From Oligoflexia bacterium (GTDB taxonomy: Bacteria; Bdellovibrionota; Bdellovibrionia; Bdellovibrionales; Bdellovibrionaceae), in contig BOLD01000007.1 of NCBI GenBank assembly GCA_016861345.1, positions 124,001 to 188,000 of the forward strand: a stretch of DNA of 64,000 nucleotides, given 5' to 3'. Made by a program: the position numbers and the translations under genes. The notes beneath the pieces were generated by a model. It did not search any database, had not been told where the DNA came from, and saw nothing but the letters and a program-made list of their open reading frames with translations. Of the stretch, positions 1 through 10,071 are shown piece after piece (positions within the stretch are counted from its first letter, which is position 1; every line of letters begins with the position of its first letter).

Positions 1-291
1 AGAGCGGCTTCTTATTCAAGTCTTGTTGAGGTTCCTGGAGAAGGTGAAAAGCTGATCTCGATGAATGAGCCACTCAAGTACAAAGACCTGACATTTTATC
101 AGGCCAGTTTTCAGCAAGATGATCGAGGTGAGCCGATTGCCTCTGTCTTGTCGGTGAATCATGATCCGGGAAGATTTCTTAAATATCTAGGCTCTTTTTT
201 AATTTCGCTTGGAATTGTTTGGTTATATGTGAATAAACGTCGAGCGGCGAGAGCTCAAGCTCCGCAAAAACCGTCAGAGGTCATTGCATGA
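1..291 (+). CDS. ResB-type cytochrome c biogenesis protein, C-terminal part
   Basis: The reading frame is open from the first base of the window, so only the last 96 codons of a longer gene are present. A stretch around residues 20-40 (ISMNEPLKY then TFYQASF) is the hallmark of the end of ResB/Ccs1 proteins. It is followed by one membrane helix (about residues 59-76) and a basic tail. ResB works with CcsA in system II cytochrome c maturation: it delivers and attaches heme to CXXCH apocytochromes outside the inner membrane. The stop codon overlaps the ATG of ccsA (ATGA), so the two are translationally coupled. The multi-heme cytochromes encoded just downstream are obvious clients. The start lies outside the window. 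Confidence 0.85.
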   Translation, partial: RAASYSSLVEVPGEGEKLISMNEPLKYKDLTFYQASFQQDDRGEPIASVLSVNHDPGRFLKYLGSFLISLGIVWLYVNKRRAARAQAPQKPSEVIA

Positions 292-1949
292 AATTTTTAA
301 TATCCATACTTATTCTCAGTTTTTCAGTTTTATTGATGACATCGAAAACGCAAGCTGATTCGCTCCAGGCTCTGAAAGCTTTACCCATTCAAGAAGCTGG
401 TCGAGTGAAGCCCTTTGACACTTTTGCGCGTGAAACCCTTCAGTTGGTTCACGGAAAACAGACCTATGAAAAGCGGCCGGCGACTGAAATTTTGATGACT
501 TGGGTGCTTCAACCCACAGCCTGGGAAGAAAAAAAGTTTATTGAAATTAAACACCACCTTGTCAAAAGAGCTCTCAAATTTTCAGAGACAGAAAAATATT
601 TTTCTCCGAAAGAAATTCTAACGAGCGATCGACTCTCAATGCTTATGCAGGAGCTTCAAGCAAAAAGAGAAGCGAAAGAAAAACTCGATCCTTATTTTCA
701 AGCCGTTCAGCTCCTTGAAGATCAGATTTCCACTTTTCAAGGTGTAGCGACAGGGCAGTTAATTAAAATTCTTCCACCAAAAGAGGGGCAAAATTGGATT
801 GCCATCACGGACTTTACAGAGCCACAGGCTCAGGCATTTTTGGAAATCACAAAAGCCTATATGGGGGTTTTGCAGTTTGTGATGACGGGTCAGGGGACTG
901 GTCAATTAACAGAGTCTGAGGTCAAATCGAATCTAGATCAAGCCTGTGAAAAGTTTCAGGCATTGGCCAAAGCCAATCAGCCAGAGCTTTATCCCACAAC
1001 AACAAAAATGAATTCAGAAGTTCATTACAACTCGTTTCATCCTTTTAAGTGGGCTTGGGTCTTTTATTTACTCACGCTAGTTTCCATTTTACTGCTTTGG
1101 ATTTTGAAAAAGGATTTTCTCTATAAACTTTCTTGGCTCTTCATCAGTCTTGGATTTCTGATTCATCTTTATGGTTTTGGTTTACGGATGTATTTAAGTG
1201 AGCGAGCTCCGGTTTCAAATATGTATGAGACTGTGGTTTATGTTTCATTGGGCACAGTTCTTTTTGCAATGGTGATTGAGTATCTTTACCGATGGAGATT
1301 TATTATTTCAGCAGGAGCAGCAGTGGGAGCTTTCTGTTTGATTTTGGCAGATCTTGCTCCTGCGGTTTTAGATCCGAGCATTCATCCTTTAGAGCCGGTT
1401 TTGCGCAGTAATTTTTGGCTCACAGTGCACGTTTTGACAATCACGATTAGTTATGCGGCATTTTTCTTGGCATTTGCTTTGGGCGATATCGGTTTATTTT
1501 ATTTCCTGAAAGGTGAACATAAACATGAAGCCAAGATTAAGGCGATCACTTTAGCAGTTTATCGATCCATTCAGATCGGTACGGCGTTTTTAGCTCCTGG
1601 AATTATTTTGGGCGGAGTCTGGGCTGATTACTCTTGGGGGCGATTCTGGGGTTGGGATCCAAAAGAGACCTGGGCTTTGATTGCTTTACTGGCCTATATG
1701 GCTGTTCTTCATGCTCGCATGGCGGGGATGCTGAAAAATTTTGGAATGATTGCCGCTGGAGTGGTGAGTTTTGCCACAGTCATCATGGCTTGGTACGGCG
1801 TGAATTACGTACTGGGTGCAGGACTGCATTCGTATGGATTCGGAGCTGGTGGGGTGGAATATGTGGCAGCTTTTGTCGGTGCTCATTTGGTCTTTACAGT
1901 TTTTGTTGCAGTTGCGCGCAGAGAGAAGTTAAATGAGAAAACAACATAA
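288..1949 (+). CDS. ccsA: CcsA-type cytochrome c biogenesis protein (heme handling)
   Basis: This 553-residue protein has a signal-like N-terminus, a hydrophilic region to about residue 250, and then a polytopic CcsA domain of roughly eight membrane helices. The tryptophan-rich heme-binding motif is visible around residues 449-465 (WGRFWGWDPKETW). Conserved histidines flank it, for example in SNFWLTVHV and near the C-terminus (AGLHSYGFG). CcsA proteins move heme across the inner membrane and, with ResB, attach it to apocytochrome c. The protein is longer than a minimal CcsA (about 320 residues), and the extra N-terminal half is probably periplasmic. It overlaps the upstream resB by four bases. 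Family call is confident; the role of the N-terminal extension is unknown. Confidence 0.9.
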   Translation: MKFLISILILSFSVLLMTSKTQADSLQALKALPIQEAGRVKPFDTFARETLQLVHGKQTYEKRPATEILMTWVLQPTAWEEKKFIEIKHHLVKRALKFSETEKYFSPKEILTSDRLSMLMQELQAKREAKEKLDPYFQAVQLLEDQISTFQGVATGQLIKILPPKEGQNWIAITDFTEPQAQAFLEITKAYMGVLQFVMTGQGTGQLTESEVKSNLDQACEKFQALAKANQPELYPTTTKMNSEVHYNSFHPFKWAWVFYLLTLVSILLLWILKKDFLYKLSWLFISLGFLIHLYGFGLRMYLSERAPVSNMYETVVYVSLGTVLFAMVIEYLYRWRFIISAGAAVGAFCLILADLAPAVLDPSIHPLEPVLRSNFWLTVHVLTITISYAAFFLAFALGDIGLFYFLKGEHKHEAKIKAITLAVYRSIQIGTAFLAPGIILGGVWADYSWGRFWGWDPKETWALIALLAYMAVLHARMAGMLKNFGMIAAGVVSFATVIMAWYGVNYVLGAGLHSYGFGAGGVEYVAAFVGAHLVFTVFVAVARREKLNEKTT

Positions 1950-1958
1950 GGAGTCTGT

Positions 1959-2417
1959 ATGAAAAAAAACCTGAGCTTAGTTTTGAGTCTCATTTTTATT
2001 TCAATGAATTCTTTTGCGGATTCTCGTCAATATAAAGTTGAGATGACTCTCACTCCACACCTGCAAACACAAGAGCTCAGTCATGCAACGTGTTCGGTCA
2101 CTCAGACCTTCTTAGAAGCTGATTCGACACAAGTTTGGGATTGTGCTTTTAATCGAGGTCCTCAAGTTCAACTAACGACTCAGGCTGATCGGATTGGAAT
2201 TTGGAGCGGAGGCGAAGCTTATTATTCAGAAAATTTGATTTATCAGGGATCTGAACTTGGTCAATTTCTGCATCAGCATTTTGGATTAGTCGGCGTATGG
2301 AATAATGCCTTTCTTCAGCTGATTTTCGAGGACGATGCTCCTGTGGCCAGAGAAAATCCATTATTCCTGAAGACGGAGAAAGACTGGTACGATCTTCATT
2401 TGAAGTTATCATACTAG
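1959..2417 (+). CDS. small exported protein of unknown function
   Basis: The 152-residue product begins with a clear Sec signal peptide (MKKNLSLVLSLIF then a likely cut after SFA near residue 20). The mature part is about 130 residues with two cysteines (near residues 45 and 61) that could form a disulfide. I recognise no domain. A good ribosome binding site (AAGGAG) sits about seven bases before the ATG. The gene begins nine bases after ccsA, so it is probably the last gene of the cytochrome maturation operon. Its link to cytochrome assembly rests on position only. Confidence 0.7.
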   Translation: MKKNLSLVLSLIFISMNSFADSRQYKVEMTLTPHLQTQELSHATCSVTQTFLEADSTQVWDCAFNRGPQVQLTTQADRIGIWSGGEAYYSENLIYQGSELGQFLHQHFGLVGVWNNAFLQLIFEDDAPVARENPLFLKTEKDWYDLHLKLSY

Positions 2418-2755
2418 CATGTATCCTGCGCTGCGATATACATTGTGAACGGGGTCAACAGACCTCAGAAGCCAACTTATACTCCCGCATTTTTCACCAC
2501 ATGTTTAATTCTGTACACTTGAATCCATGGGACATTTTTTCCCTCTGAAGTTGCTGAGCTGTTGTGCATAAAATTGCTCAGCTGAGTAATCGATATGCCT
2601 AAAAAATAGGCACAATATTTTGCTCAAACTCGCAGCAGCAAAAATCCGATTCTCAAAGTGTTTTCAAAAAGTTGGTTGATTAATCTATCCAATCGGATTT
2701 ACATATCCGACAGTTATTTATTTTAACACAAAATTGATACAAACAAGGAAGATCT
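2418..2755. other. 338-bp intergenic region upstream of the act operon
   Basis: No credible open reading frame is present. It holds two short perfect inverted repeats: GCTGAGC/GCTCAGC at 2553-2582 and GCCTA/TAGGC at 2597-2611. Neither is followed by a T-run, so they do not look like intrinsic terminators. A weak sigma70-like pair (TTGATT, 17 bases, TTACAT) lies around 2676-2704. The region very likely contains the act promoter and perhaps its operator, but I cannot place the start site. Confidence 0.5.
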
Positions 2756-3277
2756 ATGCATCTTGCGAAGAAGACATCAGTTCTTGCTCTCGTTGTGGGC
2801 GTTTTGTTCCTGACGGGATGTAAGTTTCAGTACGGCATCGGTTACAATCAGGGGTACTCGCCTGAGCAGCCGATTCCTTTCGATCACTCTATTCACGTTG
2901 GACAAAACGGCATTCAGTGCCAGTATTGCCACAACCAAGTTGAGCGATCAAATCAGGCCTCTATTCCAGCACTATCGACTTGTATGAATTGTCATATGCT
3001 GGTTCGAGGCGACAGTCCTTTTGTTCAAAAGATTCAACAAGCTCACGCCAAGGGCGAGTCCATTCAATGGGTGAAGGTGCACATGCTTCCTGAGCACGTG
3101 AAGTTCTCTCACTCTGCTCACGTTCAAAAAGGTGTGAACTGTCAAACCTGTCACGGGCCGATTGAGACCATGCAAAAAGTTTCTCAGTTTTCAGATCTAT
3201 CGATGGGATGGTGTGTGAACTGTCATCGTCAGCCTGAGAACAAAGCTCCTCTTAACTGTTCAACTTGTCATCATTGA
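2756..3277 (+). CDS. actA: ActA, pentaheme cytochrome c subunit of alternative complex III
   Basis: This 173-residue lipoprotein has a signal peptide ending in the lipobox LTGC (Cys 22). It carries five CXXCH heme-attachment motifs: CQYCH, CMNCH, CQTCH, CVNCH and CSTCH, the last at the very C-terminus. Five hemes is the count known for ActA. In alternative complex III, ActA lies on the periplasmic face next to ActB and takes part in electron transfer from menaquinol to downstream carriers. It is the first gene of actABCDEF, preceded by a 338-base non-coding region that should contain the promoter. Heme attachment would need the CcsA/ResB system encoded immediately upstream. Confidence 0.92.
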   Translation: MHLAKKTSVLALVVGVLFLTGCKFQYGIGYNQGYSPEQPIPFDHSIHVGQNGIQCQYCHNQVERSNQASIPALSTCMNCHMLVRGDSPFVQKIQQAHAKGESIQWVKVHMLPEHVKFSHSAHVQKGVNCQTCHGPIETMQKVSQFSDLSMGWCVNCHRQPENKAPLNCSTCHH

Positions 3278-3297
3278 TTGGAAGATTGGAAAGAAAT

Positions 3298-6200
3298 ATG
3301 TCTGATATGCATCATCCACATGAAAATCAAAATAACGACATGACATCTCCAGCAGAGAGCAAGTACTGGCTCTCACTTGAGCAATGGGCAAACGACCCAG
3401 AGTTTATCGAGATGGCCAAGCAAGAGTTCAAATCAACTCCTCTTCGTGAAGGTAACGAGAAGGAAGAGGGCTGGGCGCGCCGTGAATTCTTAAAGCTGAT
3501 GGGCGCATCCATGGCTCTTGCAACTGCAAGTTGCGTTCGTCGTCCTGTTCAAAAAATTGTTCCTTATGCAAAACAACCTGAAGAGCTTACTTTTGCAGTT
3601 CCAAATTTCTACACTTCGACTTGGTCAGATGGTGGAGAAAGTTTTGGTTTGTTGGTGAAGACTCGAGAAGGTCGTCCAATCAAGGTTGAGGGTAACCCCA
3701 ATCATCCTTTGAACAAGGGTGCTCTTTCTGCTCGTGCTCAAGCTCATATTCTTTCTCTTTATGATCCTGAGCGTTTGAAGGGACCCAAAAAAGTCGATGG
3801 AGGAAAAGCTTCAGACGTGAAGTGGGACGATGTTGATGCAGAGATCGTCAAGCAGTTGGGTAAGGGTGGAGTTGTTGTATTAACTGGCAACATGACCGGC
3901 CCGACGATGAAAGCTTTGGTGACCGATTTCTGTTCTGGTTTCAAAGCGAAGCACGTTGTTTGGGAAGCAATTTCATATGAAGAAATTCGTGAAGGTCAAA
4001 AAGCGTCTTATGGCGATGACCTGATCCCATTCTATCACTTTGATAAAGCAAAAGTGATCGTTTCTGTTGATGCTGACTTCTTGGGGACTTGGATTGCTCC
4101 AACTGCCTTTAACCGTCAGTTCTCATCAGGTCGAAAAGACATCAAGTCAATGAATCGTTTGGTGGTCTTTGATTCAATGTATTCACTGACTGGAGCAAAT
4201 GCGGATCTTCGCTACAAGATTAAACCATCTTTGCAACTTGACGTTGTTATGGGCCTTGCGCACGAGATCGTGGTGAAGAAGTCTCAGTCTAAATTTGCAG
4301 GAAATGCCTCTGTTAAAGCGGCTCTTGAGCCCTTTGCAGGTGCAGCTCAGAAGTTGGGAATTGAGCCTTCAAAGTTTACTCAAGTTGCAGAAGATCTTTG
4401 GAAGAACAAGGGCGAAAGCCTTGTTGTTGCGGGTGGACTGCAGGGTTCAGCTAGCCATGCTAAAGAACTTCAGATTGCAGTGAATTTCTTAAACTCTGTT
4501 CTGGAAAACGATGGACGCACTGTTGATGCAAAAGCGGCTTTCAACTTAAAAGGTTCAAATAAAGACCTTTTCCAATTGATAGAGTCCATGAAGAAGGGCG
4601 AGGTGAAGACATTAATCGTTCATCGCGCCAATCCAATGTACGCCGTTACTGCGGATATGGGCTTTGCAGAAGCTTTGAAAAAAGTTGAGATGGTCATTTA
4701 CACAGGTGACCGAGTCGATGAGATGGGCGCGGTTTCAAACTACGTTCTTCCAGATCATCACCCAATGGAAACGTGGGGGGATTCAGAATTTGCCGATGGA
4801 GTGCTGAGCATTCATCAGCCGACGATTCGTCCATTATATGATACTCGAAGCTTGCAATTGTCTTTGATGACTTGGGCATTCATGGCCAAGGTTGGACCAA
4901 AGCGATTAACGACTCCTGAAATTTTCTACGATTACCTACGTGAATTCTGGAAGACAGATCTTTATCCAAAATTTGGAAAAGGGAAGTCTTTTGATGCATT
5001 CTGGGATGAGGTTCTTCAGACGGGTGTGATCAGTACAGGTAAAGTTGAAAAGGCCAGCGGATCAGGTCGTAACTTTAAGACTGAAGCTCTCTCAAACGTG
5101 AAACCTGTCAAATCAGAAGGCACTGAGCTTGTTCTTTACCCAACTGTACAATTCTATGATGGTACTTTGGCGAACGTGGCTTGGCTTCATGAACTTCCAG
5201 ATCCAGTAACAAAAGTGACTTGGGATAACTATGTCTCTGTCTCGATTGCGACAGCTCAAAAATTGTCTGCAAAAGAAGGCGAGTACATGGAAGTCACTGT
5301 GGGCTCAAAGAAGATTGAAGTTCCGCTTCATATCCAACCAGGTCTACATGACGATGTTGTCAGCGTTGCAGTTGGCTACGGCCGCACTGGGGCTGGAAAA
5401 GTTGGAAACAACATTGGTGCAAATGCTTATGCTTTAGCCCAATGGTCTAAGGATGGAGTTGTTTACTCAGGTCTCTCTGCTTCATTAAAGAAGACTGGCA
5501 AGAAAACTCAGCTTGCTTGCACTCAGGGACATCATTCGATGGAAGGTCGAAAGATCGTCGTTGAAGCAACGCTGGCTGAATACATGAAGGATAATGGAGC
5601 GAATAATCATAAGCACAAAGTTTTCTCGATTTGGTCGGGTCATCAGTACAACGGTCAAAAGTGGGGAATGTCTTTAGACTTGAATCTGTGCACGGGCTGT
5701 TCAGCTTGTGTGACTGCTTGTCAGGCTGAGAATAATATCCCAGTCGTCGGCAAGAAGTACATGCTTGAGGGACGTGAGATGCACTGGATACGTATCGACA
5801 GATATTATGTTGGTGCTCCAGAGAATGCAGAAGCTGTGTTCCAGCCGGTGATGTGCCAGCACTGTGACAATGCTCCTTGCGAGACCGTTTGTCCAGTGGC
5901 TGCGACGACTCACTCAAGTGACGGTTTAAATGATATGGCTTACAACCGATGTGTGGGAACTCGTTATTGCGCGAACAACTGTCCATACAAAGTTCGTCGT
6001 TATAACTGGTTTGAATATACAACACAGACAGAAAAGCCACTTCATCTTCAGTACAATCCAGAAGTCACCGTTCGACCTCGAGGGGTTATGGAGAAATGCA
6101 CGTTCTGTGTTCAGCGAATCAAGTCGGCTCGCAATCAGGCCAAGATTGATAAGCGTGATATGAAGGACGGAGATGTTCAAACTGCATGTCAACAGAGCTG

Positions 6201-6399
6201 TCCAACAGATGCGATTGTCTTTGGTGATGTGAATGATCCAGAAAGTAAAGTTTCAAAGATCTTTAAAACTGAGCCAAGAGCCTATGCATTACTAGAAGAA
6301 TTCAATGCAGCTCCTGCAGTCAGATACAGTGTTAAAATTAGAAACAATGGCCAAGCAACTCGCAACCAAGACGGTGCTCACAAAGGTGGTCACGCATGA
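3298..6399 (+). CDS. actB: ActB, fused molybdopterin-oxidoreductase-like and iron-sulfur subunit of alternative complex III
   Basis: The product has about 1033 residues. A twin-arginine motif (RREFLKLMG) begins at residues 61-62, followed by a hydrophobic stretch ending in a cysteine at about 79. The central 600 residues resemble the molybdopterin oxidoreductase fold, which in known ActB proteins holds no molybdopterin. The C-terminal ferredoxin-like part has four cysteine clusters: [11 protein letters not shown] (about 797), CQHC with CETVC (about 850), CVGTRYC with CANNC (about 885), and CTFC with CQQSC (about 934-964). These fit three [4Fe-4S] and one [3Fe-4S] cluster. I chose the ATG at 3298 over an in-frame TTG at 3265 that overlaps actA. 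The stop overlaps actC by four bases. Confidence 0.92.
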   Translation: MSDMHHPHENQNNDMTSPAESKYWLSLEQWANDPEFIEMAKQEFKSTPLREGNEKEEGWARREFLKLMGASMALATASCVRRPVQKIVPYAKQPEELTFAVPNFYTSTWSDGGESFGLLVKTREGRPIKVEGNPNHPLNKGALSARAQAHILSLYDPERLKGPKKVDGGKASDVKWDDVDAEIVKQLGKGGVVVLTGNMTGPTMKALVTDFCSGFKAKHVVWEAISYEEIREGQKASYGDDLIPFYHFDKAKVIVSVDADFLGTWIAPTAFNRQFSSGRKDIKSMNRLVVFDSMYSLTGANADLRYKIKPSLQLDVVMGLAHEIVVKKSQSKFAGNASVKAALEPFAGAAQKLGIEPSKFTQVAEDLWKNKGESLVVAGGLQGSASHAKELQIAVNFLNSVLENDGRTVDAKAAFNLKGSNKDLFQLIESMKKGEVKTLIVHRANPMYAVTADMGFAEALKKVEMVIYTGDRVDEMGAVSNYVLPDHHPMETWGDSEFADGVLSIHQPTIRPLYDTRSLQLSLMTWAFMAKVGPKRLTTPEIFYDYLREFWKTDLYPKFGKGKSFDAFWDEVLQTGVISTGKVEKASGSGRNFKTEALSNVKPVKSEGTELVLYPTVQFYDGTLANVAWLHELPDPVTKVTWDNYVSVSIATAQKLSAKEGEYMEVTVGSKKIEVPLHIQPGLHDDVVSVAVGYGRTGAGKVGNNIGANAYALAQWSKDGVVYSGLSASLKKTGKKTQLACTQGHHSMEGRKIVVEATLAEYMKDNGANNHKHKVFSIWSGHQYNGQKWGMSLDLNLCTGCSACVTACQAENNIPVVGKKYMLEGREMHWIRIDRYYVGAPENAEAVFQPVMCQHCDNAPCETVCPVAATTHSSDGLNDMAYNRCVGTRYCANNCPYKVRRYNWFEYTTQTEKPLHLQYNPEVTVRPRGVMEKCTFCVQRIKSARNQAKIDKRDMKDGDVQTACQQSCPTDAIVFGDVNDPESKVSKIFKTEPRAYALLEEFNAAPAVRYSVKIRNNGQATRNQDGAHKGGHA

Positions 6400-7760
6400 T
6401 GAAGCGAAATCAACTTGTCTTAGGAAATAAAACTCTGAAAGACATCACAGAAGATATTGTTAAGCCGGTAGAGACTTTGCCCTCGAAACAGTGGCTCAGT
6501 CTTTTCCTAAGCGCCAAAGTCCTTCTACTTTTTTATATCAGTATGATTGCAATAATTATTGCAAACGGTATGGGATTGTTAGGAGTAAATAACCCTGTTG
6601 CTTGGGGAACGATGATCATCACTTTCGTTTTCTGGATTGGTATCGGTCACGCAGGAACTTTGATTTCTGCGATCCTTTTCCTGTTTCGACAAAAATGGAG
6701 AACGTCAGTTGCCCGTACTGCAGAAGCAATGACGGTGTTTGCAGTCATGACGGCAGGTATTTTCCCGTTGATTCACACTGGACGTCCATGGCTTGATTTC
6801 TGGTTGTTCCCGTATCCTAATCAGCGGGGACCTCTTTGGACGAACTTCCGTTCTCCGCTCTTGTGGGACGTTTTTGCGGTATCTACCTACGCAACTGTTT
6901 CAGCTGTGTTCTGGTATATCGGAATGGTTCCAGATTTGGCCACAATCCGTGACCGAGCGGTACATCCACTCAGAAAGAAGATTTACGGAATTCTGTCATT
7001 CGGATGGCGTGGAACTGCAAAGCAGTGGTCACACTTTGAGATGCTTTACATGCTTCTTGCGGGTCTATCAACTCCGCTTGTTCTTTCAGTTCACACCATC
7101 GTTAGTTTTGACTTCGCGGTTTCAAATGTTCCGGGCTGGCATACAACGATCTTCCCACCGTATTTCGTCGCTGGAGCGATTTTCTCTGGTTTCGGAATGG
7201 TTGTGACTTTGATGACTTTGGTAAGAATTGGATTCCCACAATTTAAAGACTACATCACGATTGATCACATGGAGGTCATGAATAAAATCATCATGGCGAC
7301 TGGCTTGATGGTTGGATACGCTTACGGATCAGAGTTCTTTATTGCTTGGTACTCTGGAAATGCTTACGAGAAATTTGCCTTTATTAACCGTGCCTTTGGT
7401 CCCTATGCTTGGTCATATTGGATCATGATCTGTTGTAACGTGGTTATTCCACAGCTTTTCTGGAAGAAGAGTTTCCGAAGAAGCATTCCTATTATGTTCA
7501 CAGTATCTATCTTTGTGAATATCGGTATGTGGTTTGAGCGATTCGTGATCACAGTGACGTCACTTCATCGTGATTTCCTTCCATCAAGCTGGGGAATGTA
7601 TGCATGGAGCTTCTTTGATACCGGTGTTCTGGTCGGAAGCTTTGGATTGTTCCTGACACTATTCCTTCTTTATCTACGAGTTTTACCTGCGATTTCAATT
7701 GCAGAGGTGAAACCTGTCATGAATGTCGGTAAAGAAACTCATGGAGGTCACCATGGCTAA
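6396..7760 (+). CDS. actC: ActC, NrfD/PsrC-like menaquinol-binding membrane subunit
   Basis: This 454-residue integral membrane protein with about ten helices belongs to the NrfD/PsrC family. Typical features are [20 protein letters not shown] in helix 2 and [17 protein letters not shown] near residues 230-245. In alternative complex III, ActC with ActF makes the membrane core, and ActC holds the quinol site near the iron-sulfur clusters of ActB. ATGATG at 6396 overlaps the actB stop. The 3' end overlaps actD by eight bases. Subunit order and overlap support one polycistronic message and one complex. Confidence 0.93.
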   Translation: MMKRNQLVLGNKTLKDITEDIVKPVETLPSKQWLSLFLSAKVLLLFYISMIAIIIANGMGLLGVNNPVAWGTMIITFVFWIGIGHAGTLISAILFLFRQKWRTSVARTAEAMTVFAVMTAGIFPLIHTGRPWLDFWLFPYPNQRGPLWTNFRSPLLWDVFAVSTYATVSAVFWYIGMVPDLATIRDRAVHPLRKKIYGILSFGWRGTAKQWSHFEMLYMLLAGLSTPLVLSVHTIVSFDFAVSNVPGWHTTIFPPYFVAGAIFSGFGMVVTLMTLVRIGFPQFKDYITIDHMEVMNKIIMATGLMVGYAYGSEFFIAWYSGNAYEKFAFINRAFGPYAWSYWIMICCNVVIPQLFWKKSFRRSIPIMFTVSIFVNIGMWFERFVITVTSLHRDFLPSSWGMYAWSFFDTGVLVGSFGLFLTLFLLYLRVLPAISIAEVKPVMNVGKETHGGHHG

Positions 7761-8274
7761 GTTTAAAAAAGGTATTGCTGGAATCTTCTTAACGGAAGAG
7801 CAAGTGGTTAAAGCGGCCCACAAAACAAGAGAAATGGGTTTCACAAAGTTCGAGGCTCTTTCTCCTTATCCTATCCACGGGATGGAAGAGGCTTGTGGAA
7901 TTAAGAGATCATGGATTCCCTATGTGACGTTTATTGCGGGTTTAACGGGTATGACGGCAGGTTTACTCTTCACATGGTGGACTTCAGCCGTGAACTGGAC
8001 TTTGAATATTGGCGGTAAGCCGTTCTGGTCACTACCAGCCTTCATTCCGATCATTTTCGAATTAACAATTCTTTTTGCGGCTCTCTCGTCAGTGGCGGCA
8101 ATGCTTTATGCTTGTGGAATTCCAAAAGTGAGTCCACCAATCATCGATAAGGATATTACCTCGCACAAGTTTGCAGTGTTTATCCCACACGATGATACAG
8201 GCTACGACGAGAAAAAAGTAGAGGACTTGATGAAGTCTCTTGGTGCAGCAGAAGTGAAAAAGGCGGAGTTCTAA
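7753..8274 (+). CDS. actD: ActD, DUF3341 membrane subunit of alternative complex III
   Basis: The 173-residue protein has a cytoplasmic N-terminus (about residues 1-58, including the family pattern [11 protein letters not shown]), two membrane helices (about 60-85 and 98-125) and a cytoplasmic tail. This is the DUF3341/ActD layout. The in-frame ATG at 7753 is preceded by a strong GGAGG five bases away, and was preferred to a further upstream start at 7723. The start lies within the last codons of actC. ActD is a structural subunit that packs against the membrane core; no catalytic residues are expected. Confidence 0.9.
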   Translation: MAKFKKGIAGIFLTEEQVVKAAHKTREMGFTKFEALSPYPIHGMEEACGIKRSWIPYVTFIAGLTGMTAGLLFTWWTSAVNWTLNIGGKPFWSLPAFIPIIFELTILFAALSSVAAMLYACGIPKVSPPIIDKDITSHKFAVFIPHDDTGYDEKKVEDLMKSLGAAEVKKAEF

Positions 8275-8275
8275 T

Positions 8276-8827
8276 ATGAAAAGATTAGCACTACTTATTT
8301 TAAGTTTAATCGGTCTAGTGGTTCTTGGTGGCTGCAACATGGATAAGTCAAAACCCAACATTGAACTGATTCAGGGTATGATGCAGCAGCCTGCGGTCAT
8401 GGCTCAAGAGTATGATGATTTTTTTCCCGGTGGTCAATCGTCGCTAGTTCCCCCAGAGCATACTGTTCCTGTGGGATTTCAGCCCTACAAGTATGGAGCT
8501 GATGTTAATGCTGCGGAGAAGGAGTTAAAAAATCCTCTTGCGGGCCAAATGACCGCTGAAGTTCTTAGTGTTGGACAAAAATACTTTGAAACTCACTGCA
8601 TGGTTTGCCACGGCCAAAAGGGTGAGGGGAAGGGACCTGTTCAAGCGAAATATCCTTTTCCAATACCACCTCTGCTCAGTGATAAGGTGAGAACATGGCC
8701 AGATGGACATATTTATCATGTGATCACAATGGGTCAGGGGGTAATGGGACCATATGCTTCTCATGTACCTCAGGCGTACCGATGGCAGGTTGTAAACTAT
8801 ATTCGTTATCTTCAAAAGAATCAGTAG
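8276..8827 (+). CDS. actE: ActE, monoheme cytochrome c lipoprotein subunit
   Basis: The 183-residue product has a lipoprotein signal peptide (lipobox LGGC, Cys 20). One heme-binding motif, CMVCH, lies around residue 108 and is followed by the class I cytochrome c pattern GQKGEGKGP. A methionine-containing segment near residues 150-160 (TMGQGVMGPY) is the likely sixth heme ligand. In alternative complex III, ActE is the peripheral cytochrome that passes electrons towards the terminal oxidase. The gene starts one base after the actD stop. Confidence 0.92.
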   Translation: MKRLALLILSLIGLVVLGGCNMDKSKPNIELIQGMMQQPAVMAQEYDDFFPGGQSSLVPPEHTVPVGFQPYKYGADVNAAEKELKNPLAGQMTAEVLSVGQKYFETHCMVCHGQKGEGKGPVQAKYPFPIPPLLSDKVRTWPDGHIYHVITMGQGVMGPYASHVPQAYRWQVVNYIRYLQKNQ

Positions 8828-8834
8828 GTGATAT

Positions 8835-10037
8835 ATGGGTGAATCAAATCATTCAGTTAAATTACATGTTGGAAAATTTGAACCCTCACAAACGATGAAA
8901 ACCCTTGCTTATGCATTTTTGGCAATTGGTTTGATTGGATTTGTTGTTGGTTTACTTAAAAATCAAGATCGTATGTGGCCAGCTTATTTGACGGCCTTCT
9001 TCTTTATTTCGATGCTCGGATTAGGAGGACTGTTTTGGACCGTGCTCCAGCACATTGCAAAAGCAGGATGGAGCACGAGCATCCGCCGATTGTCAGAGGG
9101 AATGACTTCTTTTATTCCTTATATGGTTGTCGGATCTCTTGTTTTGTTGGCAGGCCTGAAACATCTTTATCCTTGGGCTCGGCCAGAAGAAGTGGCAGCA
9201 AACCCACTTCTTCAACACAAGGCTGCTTACTTGAACACAGGATTTTTGATCGTACGACTGTTGGTTTTCGGATTGGGCATATGGCTCTTTGGACGCGCGA
9301 TTGTCGGCAACTCATTGAAGCAAGATGCGAATGGTGATGAGTCTTTGACTCATAAAAATTTAGCACTTAGCGTTCCCTATGTTTTATTCTTCGCTCTGAG
9401 TTTCTCACTATTCAGTGTGGATTTGATCATGAGTCTTTTGCCGCTTTGGTACTCGACTATTTTCGGGATCTACTGTTTTTCAGGGATGTTCCAAAGTTCA
9501 TTGGCATTCTTAATTCTTCTGATGATCTACATGAAGCGAAGTGGATTTATTTCAGGATACTATACAATTGACCATATCCATGATGTGGCAAAGTTTATGA
9601 AGGGCTTTACAGTCTTCTGGGCTTACATTGCCTTTTCTCAGTTTATTTTGATTTGGTACGCAAACATTCCAGAGGAGACCGAGTACTACATCATGCGTTC
9701 ACAGAACGGTTGGACTGCGATTTCCGTTTCACTTTTGATCTTTAAATTTATTGTTCCATTCTTGGCTCTATTACCTCGTGGAGCGAAGCGAAGTGAATCT
9801 CACTTGATTTTGGTTTCTTGTTTAATTTTGGTTATGCAGTACCTGGATGTTTTCTGGATGGTGATGCCAAACTTTAACGAAAATCATTTTACCTTTGGTT
9901 TTTATGAGATTGCACTTCTGTTGGGCTTTATCGGTCTCTTTATGATGGCCATGATGAAGTTTTTCCAGAAGCACAGTCTTGTGGCGATTAAAGATCCTCG
10001 ATTACACGAGGCTCTTCATCACCACGTCACTTACTAA
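8835..10037 (+). CDS. actF: ActF, second large membrane subunit of alternative complex III
   Basis: This 400-residue polytopic protein with about ten helices is distantly related to ActC but lacks an adjacent iron-sulfur partner. A short polar N-terminus precedes the first helix at about residue 23. The motif WYANIPEETEYY around residue 275 is typical of the family. ActF pairs with ActC in the membrane and has been suggested to contribute to proton movement. It is the last act gene, seven bases after actE. The next gene, icd, follows after 34 bases and may be on the same transcript. Confidence 0.9.
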   Translation: MGESNHSVKLHVGKFEPSQTMKTLAYAFLAIGLIGFVVGLLKNQDRMWPAYLTAFFFISMLGLGGLFWTVLQHIAKAGWSTSIRRLSEGMTSFIPYMVVGSLVLLAGLKHLYPWARPEEVAANPLLQHKAAYLNTGFLIVRLLVFGLGIWLFGRAIVGNSLKQDANGDESLTHKNLALSVPYVLFFALSFSLFSVDLIMSLLPLWYSTIFGIYCFSGMFQSSLAFLILLMIYMKRSGFISGYYTIDHIHDVAKFMKGFTVFWAYIAFSQFILIWYANIPEETEYYIMRSQNGWTAISVSLLIFKFIVPFLALLPRGAKRSESHLILVSCLILVMQYLDVFWMVMPNFNENHFTFGFYEIALLLGFIGLFMMAMMKFFQKHSLVAIKDPRLHEALHHHVTY

Positions 10038-10071
10038 AAGTTTTTAGCTAGCGATAAAAAGGATTTAGAAT

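Noticed and set aside
5447-6040. A 197-codon open frame on the minus strand inside actB
   Set aside because: It lies wholly opposite the conserved iron-sulfur region of actB, has no ribosome site or domain, and is a shadow of that gene's codon use.
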